Source of the DNA: Halomarinibacterium sedimenti
Lineage (GTDB): Bacteria; Bacteroidota; Bacteroidia; Flavobacteriales; Flavobacteriaceae
DNA length: 64,000 bases
Reading direction: 5' to 3'
Assembly (NCBI RefSeq): GCF_019312585.1
Contig: NZ_JAHWDP010000001.1
Span: 124,001 to 188,000, forward strand
Shown here: positions 61,179 to 64,000 of the stretch, one piece after another
How the letters are laid out: each line of letters begins with the position of its first letter
Numbering within the stretch: the stretch's first letter is position 1
Position numbers and translations under genes: made by a program
Notes under the pieces: model-generated
Seen by the model: only the letters and a program-made list of their open reading frames with translations
Told to the model about the DNA's origin: nothing
The model's database searches: none

Positions 61179-62228
61179 CTATTCGTAAAAAATGCTTTCA
61201 CCTACGTGAGCATGTTGGGAGTTAATTGCACTATTGTCCATATCAACAACCATAACCACTAAGCTTAAGTTTTCAACAACAAAATCACTAGGCAAGTTAT
61301 AATTGTAATTCGCTGTATAGTCTGTAAGTTCTGCCGTATTAGGAATGACATCTCCAAACACATCACTTATAGCAGCACGTAATACATGATTTAATTCAAA
61401 ATCTATAATTGGATCGCCTAACTGATAATAGGGACTATTTGAGTCATTATTAAAGTAGTTGGTTTGATCTCTTATTATACCATCTTCTACAAGGTACACC
61501 ACTAATTTTCTATCTTGAAGTGAAGCTTCAGAAGCTACATTTACTTCAACAAATAAGTTTCCATTTTCCACTTTAGAATCTATACTAATAGCCGTATTTA
61601 CATTTTCTCCTGCAATATCTAATACTTGATCTTCAGGAAAATTAAGTGCAGACCCCCAAGTTGTGGTTCTATTTATGCGTCCCGAAGGAAATCCAAACAC
61701 GCCAAACTCTTGTCTAATTGTTGGCTCAATTGCTAACGCTAAATCGTCATTATTATGAATAGCGACAACACTAATATGATTTGTTTGTTGCGCTACAGAA
61801 TTAATTGCCGCATCTAGACTGGGGCAATAACCACACCAAGTCCCAGTATAATCCTCAAGAACAATTTTTCTTTTAGGAGTTACAACCGTAAAAGTTTCAG
61901 TATCTGTAACAACGGTTTGGTCTTCCACAGTGTATTCTGCATAAACTTCAAAACTTCCTTCGGCATTAGATTGAAACGTATTTCCTTCTAAAACTGCTCC
62001 ATCAACAAAAAAGGTAATATTTTCGGTAATTTCAGTCCCTTCTGAATCGAATACTTTAAAAGCGATTTCTTGATCTTTCAAAGAAGATTTTCTGAAGGTA
62101 AGACCTATTTCAATCTCTTCAGTTTGTTGTTGTTCTTCGGCTGAGAAATCTTCTTTTTTGCTACAGGAAATAAAAACAATAGTGACAATAAGTATTAAGA
62201 CTGGAAATTTTAAAAGAGATTTTTTCAT
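61179..62228 (-). CDS. Omp28-related outer-membrane lipoprotein
   Basis: This 349-residue protein has a lipobox at C22 ('FISC'), a Glu/Gln-rich linker, one Ig-like domain (about 40-118) and a thioredoxin-fold Omp28 domain with the redox-type motif W131-C132-G-Y-C135 ('DYTGTWCGYCPSLDAAI'). A C-terminal beta region ends the chain. Porphyromonas Omp28 is a surface lipoprotein of unknown role. Here the gene is divergent from a TlpA-like gene, and both carry CxxC, so a shared disulfide pathway is plausible. Confidence 0.9.
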   Translation of the reverse strand: MKKSLLKFPVLILIVTIVFISCSKKEDFSAEEQQQTEEIEIGLTFRKSSLKDQEIAFKVFDSEGTEITENITFFVDGAVLEGNTFQSNAEGSFEVYAEYTVEDQTVVTDTETFTVVTPKRKIVLEDYTGTWCGYCPSLDAAINSVAQQTNHISVVAIHNNDDLALAIEPTIRQEFGVFGFPSGRINRTTTWGSALNFPEDQVLDIAGENVNTAISIDSKVENGNLFVEVNVASEASLQDRKLVVYLVEDGIIRDQTNYFNNDSNSPYYQLGDPIIDFELNHVLRAAISDVFGDVIPNTAELTDYTANYNYNLPSDFVVENLSLVVMVVDMDNSAINSQHAHVGESIFYE

Positions 62229-62404
62229 AACATATTTATAAAAAGGGCATATTTTTTGTAAATGCTAAAGTAATTATTTTTTTTGAAAAACCTGATAATC
62301 CCAATAAAATCAATACTATATCGAGTTAGTAGAGTATTAAAAAATTAGGTTTTTCTAGTAAAATTTCACTAATATTGTTCCAACATTTTAAACATCATAA
62401 CACA

Positions 62405-62887
62405 ATGAAAAAAATTCTCGCCCTTACCTTCTTGGCAATTTCGCTTCAGGCTTTTTCTCAAGATGAACTTCCAAACGTGAACGTTACTACTTTGGATGGG
62501 ACTACCATTTCTTTACAAAAAGCTTCAAAAAGTGATTCCCCGGTTGTCATTTCTTTATGGGCAACGTGGTGCGTACCATGTTTAAAAGAACTGGATGCTA
62601 TTAGCGAAGTCTATGACGATTGGAAAGATGAAACCAATGTTTCCTTAATTGCTGTTTCTGTAGATGATAGCCGAACTGTAAAAAGAGTTAAACCATTAAT
62701 TAATGGGAAAGGTTGGGATTACACAATACTATTAGATACCAATAATGATGTAAAACGAGCTTTAGGTGCTGCCACTGTACCTTTAACCGTTTTAGTAAAG
62801 GATGGAAAAATTGTCTATCGACATTCGGGATATAGTCCTGGTGCAGAAAACGAATTGTACGAAAAAATCAAGGAGTTTTCTAAATAA
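62405..62887 (+). CDS. TlpA-like exported thioredoxin
   Basis: From ATG 62405 this is a 160-residue protein with a signal peptide (residues 1-18, ending AFSQ). The redox site is W55-C56-V-P-C59 ('WATWCVPCLKEL') and the cis-Pro region reads 'AATVPLTVLVKDG'. A start at 62375 would put ten polar residues before the signal and is rejected. It probably reduces or makes disulfides in the periplasm. A DUF6029 gene follows 25 nt downstream. Confidence 0.93.
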   Translation: MKKILALTFLAISLQAFSQDELPNVNVTTLDGTTISLQKASKSDSPVVISLWATWCVPCLKELDAISEVYDDWKDETNVSLIAVSVDDSRTVKRVKPLINGKGWDYTILLDTNNDVKRALGAATVPLTVLVKDGKIVYRHSGYSPGAENELYEKIKEFSK

Positions 62888-62912
62888 ATAAACACACTAA
62901 CAACCAAACTAA

Positions 62913-64000
62913 ATGAAAAAGTTTTTAATCATTGCCATACTCATGGCAACTGGCTTAACATTTGCACAAGACGAAAAAGGTAGCTTTTTTGGTGGTTTTG
63001 AGTCTAATTCGCAATGGCTTTTAGACGATAACGGACTAAGCTTTGTAGCACCTGAAGATCAATTTCGCGCAAATAATTATCTTCAATTAAATTATAATTA
63101 CGGAAAATTTACCGCAGGCATACAATATGAATCCTATCTCCCTTCGGCTTTATTAGGATTTAGCCCAGATTTTGACGCAAACAATGGAGTTGCGAATTAT
63201 TTTTTAAACTTCAAAAATGAAACCTTAGATATCACAGGAGGATATTTTTACGAACAATTTGGAAACGGACTTATCTTAAGAAGCTGGGAAGACAGACAAC
63301 TAGGTATTAATACCGCTATTAGAGGAGTGCGAATTAAATTTGATCCATTACAAGATTTAAGTTTAACCGCACTATTTGGACAGCAACGAAATGGTTTTGA
63401 AGTGTCTGATGGAACCATTAGTGGTTTAGATGCCAACTTCGATATAGGCTCTGCTGCCGAATTAGGAAGTGTTGACTTACGAATTGGAGCTAGTTATGTG
63501 TCACGTTATCAAGACAGAGGTACTAATGAAGAAATTCCAAGTACCGTTGCAGCTTATGGTGGAAGATTGGATTGGGGTGTTGGTAATTTTTATGGAGGAT
63601 TTGAAGGTATTGTAAAAGATAGTGATGTTATTGCCAATGAGGGAGTGCTAGTTTCGAATAGATTATATGATGGAACCGCTCTTCAGGTTAACTTAGGTTA
63701 TTCTCAAAAAGGTTTTGGGATTAATTCTACTTTCCGAAGGTTAGAAAACTTCAGCTTTTATGCAGATAGATTGGCAGAAGGAAATCAATTTAACCAACAA
63801 CTTATAAATTTTGTGCCTGCACTAACAAAGCAACAGGATTATTTGTTAACCAACATTTACGTTTATAATTCTCAACCAAGGTTATTAACCGACGCATTGG
63901 AGCAACGCGCTGGTGAAGTAGGAACACAAACCGACATTTACTTTACATTTCCCAAAGAAAGTTTCTTTGGAAAATACAGCACAAAAGTTGCCGCAAACTT
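62913..64000 (+). CDS. DUF6029-type outer-membrane protein, 5' part
   Basis: The frame opens at ATG 62913 and runs off the window after 362 codons. It has a signal peptide (residues 1-19, 'FLIIAILMATGLTFAQ'). The rest shows alternating amphipathic strands ('NNYLQLNYNYGKFTAGIQYESYLP', 'GGYFYEQFGNGLILRSWEDR', 'VRIKFDPLQDLSLTALFGQQ') that suggest an outer-membrane beta-barrel. I associate the N-terminal pattern with DUF6029. It lies 25 nt after the TlpA-like gene, so it is likely in the same operon. Whether redox partner or cargo is unknown. Confidence 0.8.
   Translation, partial: MKKFLIIAILMATGLTFAQDEKGSFFGGFESNSQWLLDDNGLSFVAPEDQFRANNYLQLNYNYGKFTAGIQYESYLPSALLGFSPDFDANNGVANYFLNFKNETLDITGGYFYEQFGNGLILRSWEDRQLGINTAIRGVRIKFDPLQDLSLTALFGQQRNGFEVSDGTISGLDANFDIGSAAELGSVDLRIGASYVSRYQDRGTNEEIPSTVAAYGGRLDWGVGNFYGGFEGIVKDSDVIANEGVLVSNRLYDGTALQVNLGYSQKGFGINSTFRRLENFSFYADRLAEGNQFNQQLINFVPALTKQQDYLLTNIYVYNSQPRLLTDALEQRAGEVGTQTDIYFTFPKESFFGKYSTKVAAN

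Noticed and set aside
1-64000. tRNA, rRNA, CRISPR, insertion sequence or prophage genes
   Set aside because: The gaps between genes are short and were scanned by eye; no cloverleaf-like sequence, regular repeat array, transposase or phage structural gene was seen.

Overview
The window looks like a stretch of core chromosome from a member of the Flavobacteriaceae (Bacteroidota), probably marine or otherwise aerobic. The DNA is AT-rich and genes are packed tightly on both strands. Several start sites are preceded by the Bacteroidota -7 element TAnnTTTG. Other lineage marks are the many short 'MKK...C' lipoproteins, a complete Na+-pumping NADH:quinone reductase (NQR), a type IX secretion plug-family protein, an Omp28-type lipoprotein and lineage-restricted families (DUF6695, DUF6702, DUF4846, DUF6029, DUF3667). 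Family names come from recognising the protein sequences; no database search was run. I see no rRNA, tRNA, CRISPR array, insertion sequence or prophage, and no gene-free stretch longer than about 300 bases.

Layout. 1-7.3 kb: tail of a DUF2975 membrane protein with its HTH partner, valS, a DUF1573 protein, a two-lobed retropepsin-like protease with PDZ, an aminotransferase and murB. 7.3-13.0 kb: a fasciclin lipoprotein, then a tightly coupled run (small Cys-rich membrane protein, GT2 glycosyltransferase, ECF sigma factor, divergent Nramp-like transporter), then lipA and gap. 13.0-19.0 kb: a TPR hybrid histidine kinase, lpxK, a Nif3-like protein, a cysteine-less 'zinc ribbon' protein and a lipoprotein MsrA. 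19.1-21.2 kb: a small TetR regulon in which two matching palindromic operators overlap the -7 elements of both transcription units. 21.3-23.4 kb: an orphan gene and a YjdI-CDGSH fusion / GNAT / methyltransferase operon.

23.4-32.3 kb: a nine-gene operon centred on tryptophan catabolism through kynurenine: kynureninase, kynurenine 3-monooxygenase, a RidA-type candidate aminomuconate deaminase, an aldehyde dehydrogenase, an SDR, an ACMSD-like decarboxylase and an O-methyltransferase. The dioxygenase steps and the formamidase are not in the window. 32.3-39.7 kb: a 7TM-like protein / histidine kinase / response regulator set, a lipoprotein, PAP2 phosphatase, TatA, an M1 peptidase, a DUF6702 protein and a carboxypeptidase-regulatory-like protein. 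39.8-46.9 kb: peptidase E, an M15 carboxypeptidase, an M48 protease followed by a small NTR/TIMP-like secreted protein, gpmI, a thioredoxin-like lipoprotein, a BT0820-type HAD protein, map and a methyltransferase.

46.9-55.3 kb: the nqrABCDEF operon and, just downstream, the flavinyltransferase apbE that would load FMN onto the threonines seen in NqrB and NqrC. 55.5-64 kb: the T9SS plug-family protein, a DUF3667 protein, apaG, a DUF6695 protein, pruA, an Omp28 lipoprotein, a TlpA-like protein and the start of a DUF6029 protein that runs off the window.

No wholly new multi-gene system stands out. The best leads are the TetR circuit, the Nramp relative that has lost its metal-binding DPGN motif, the TIMP-like protein beside a metalloprotease, the DUF6695 protein with a permuted His...Cys arrangement, and the small Cys protein / GT2 / orphan sigma / transporter operon.
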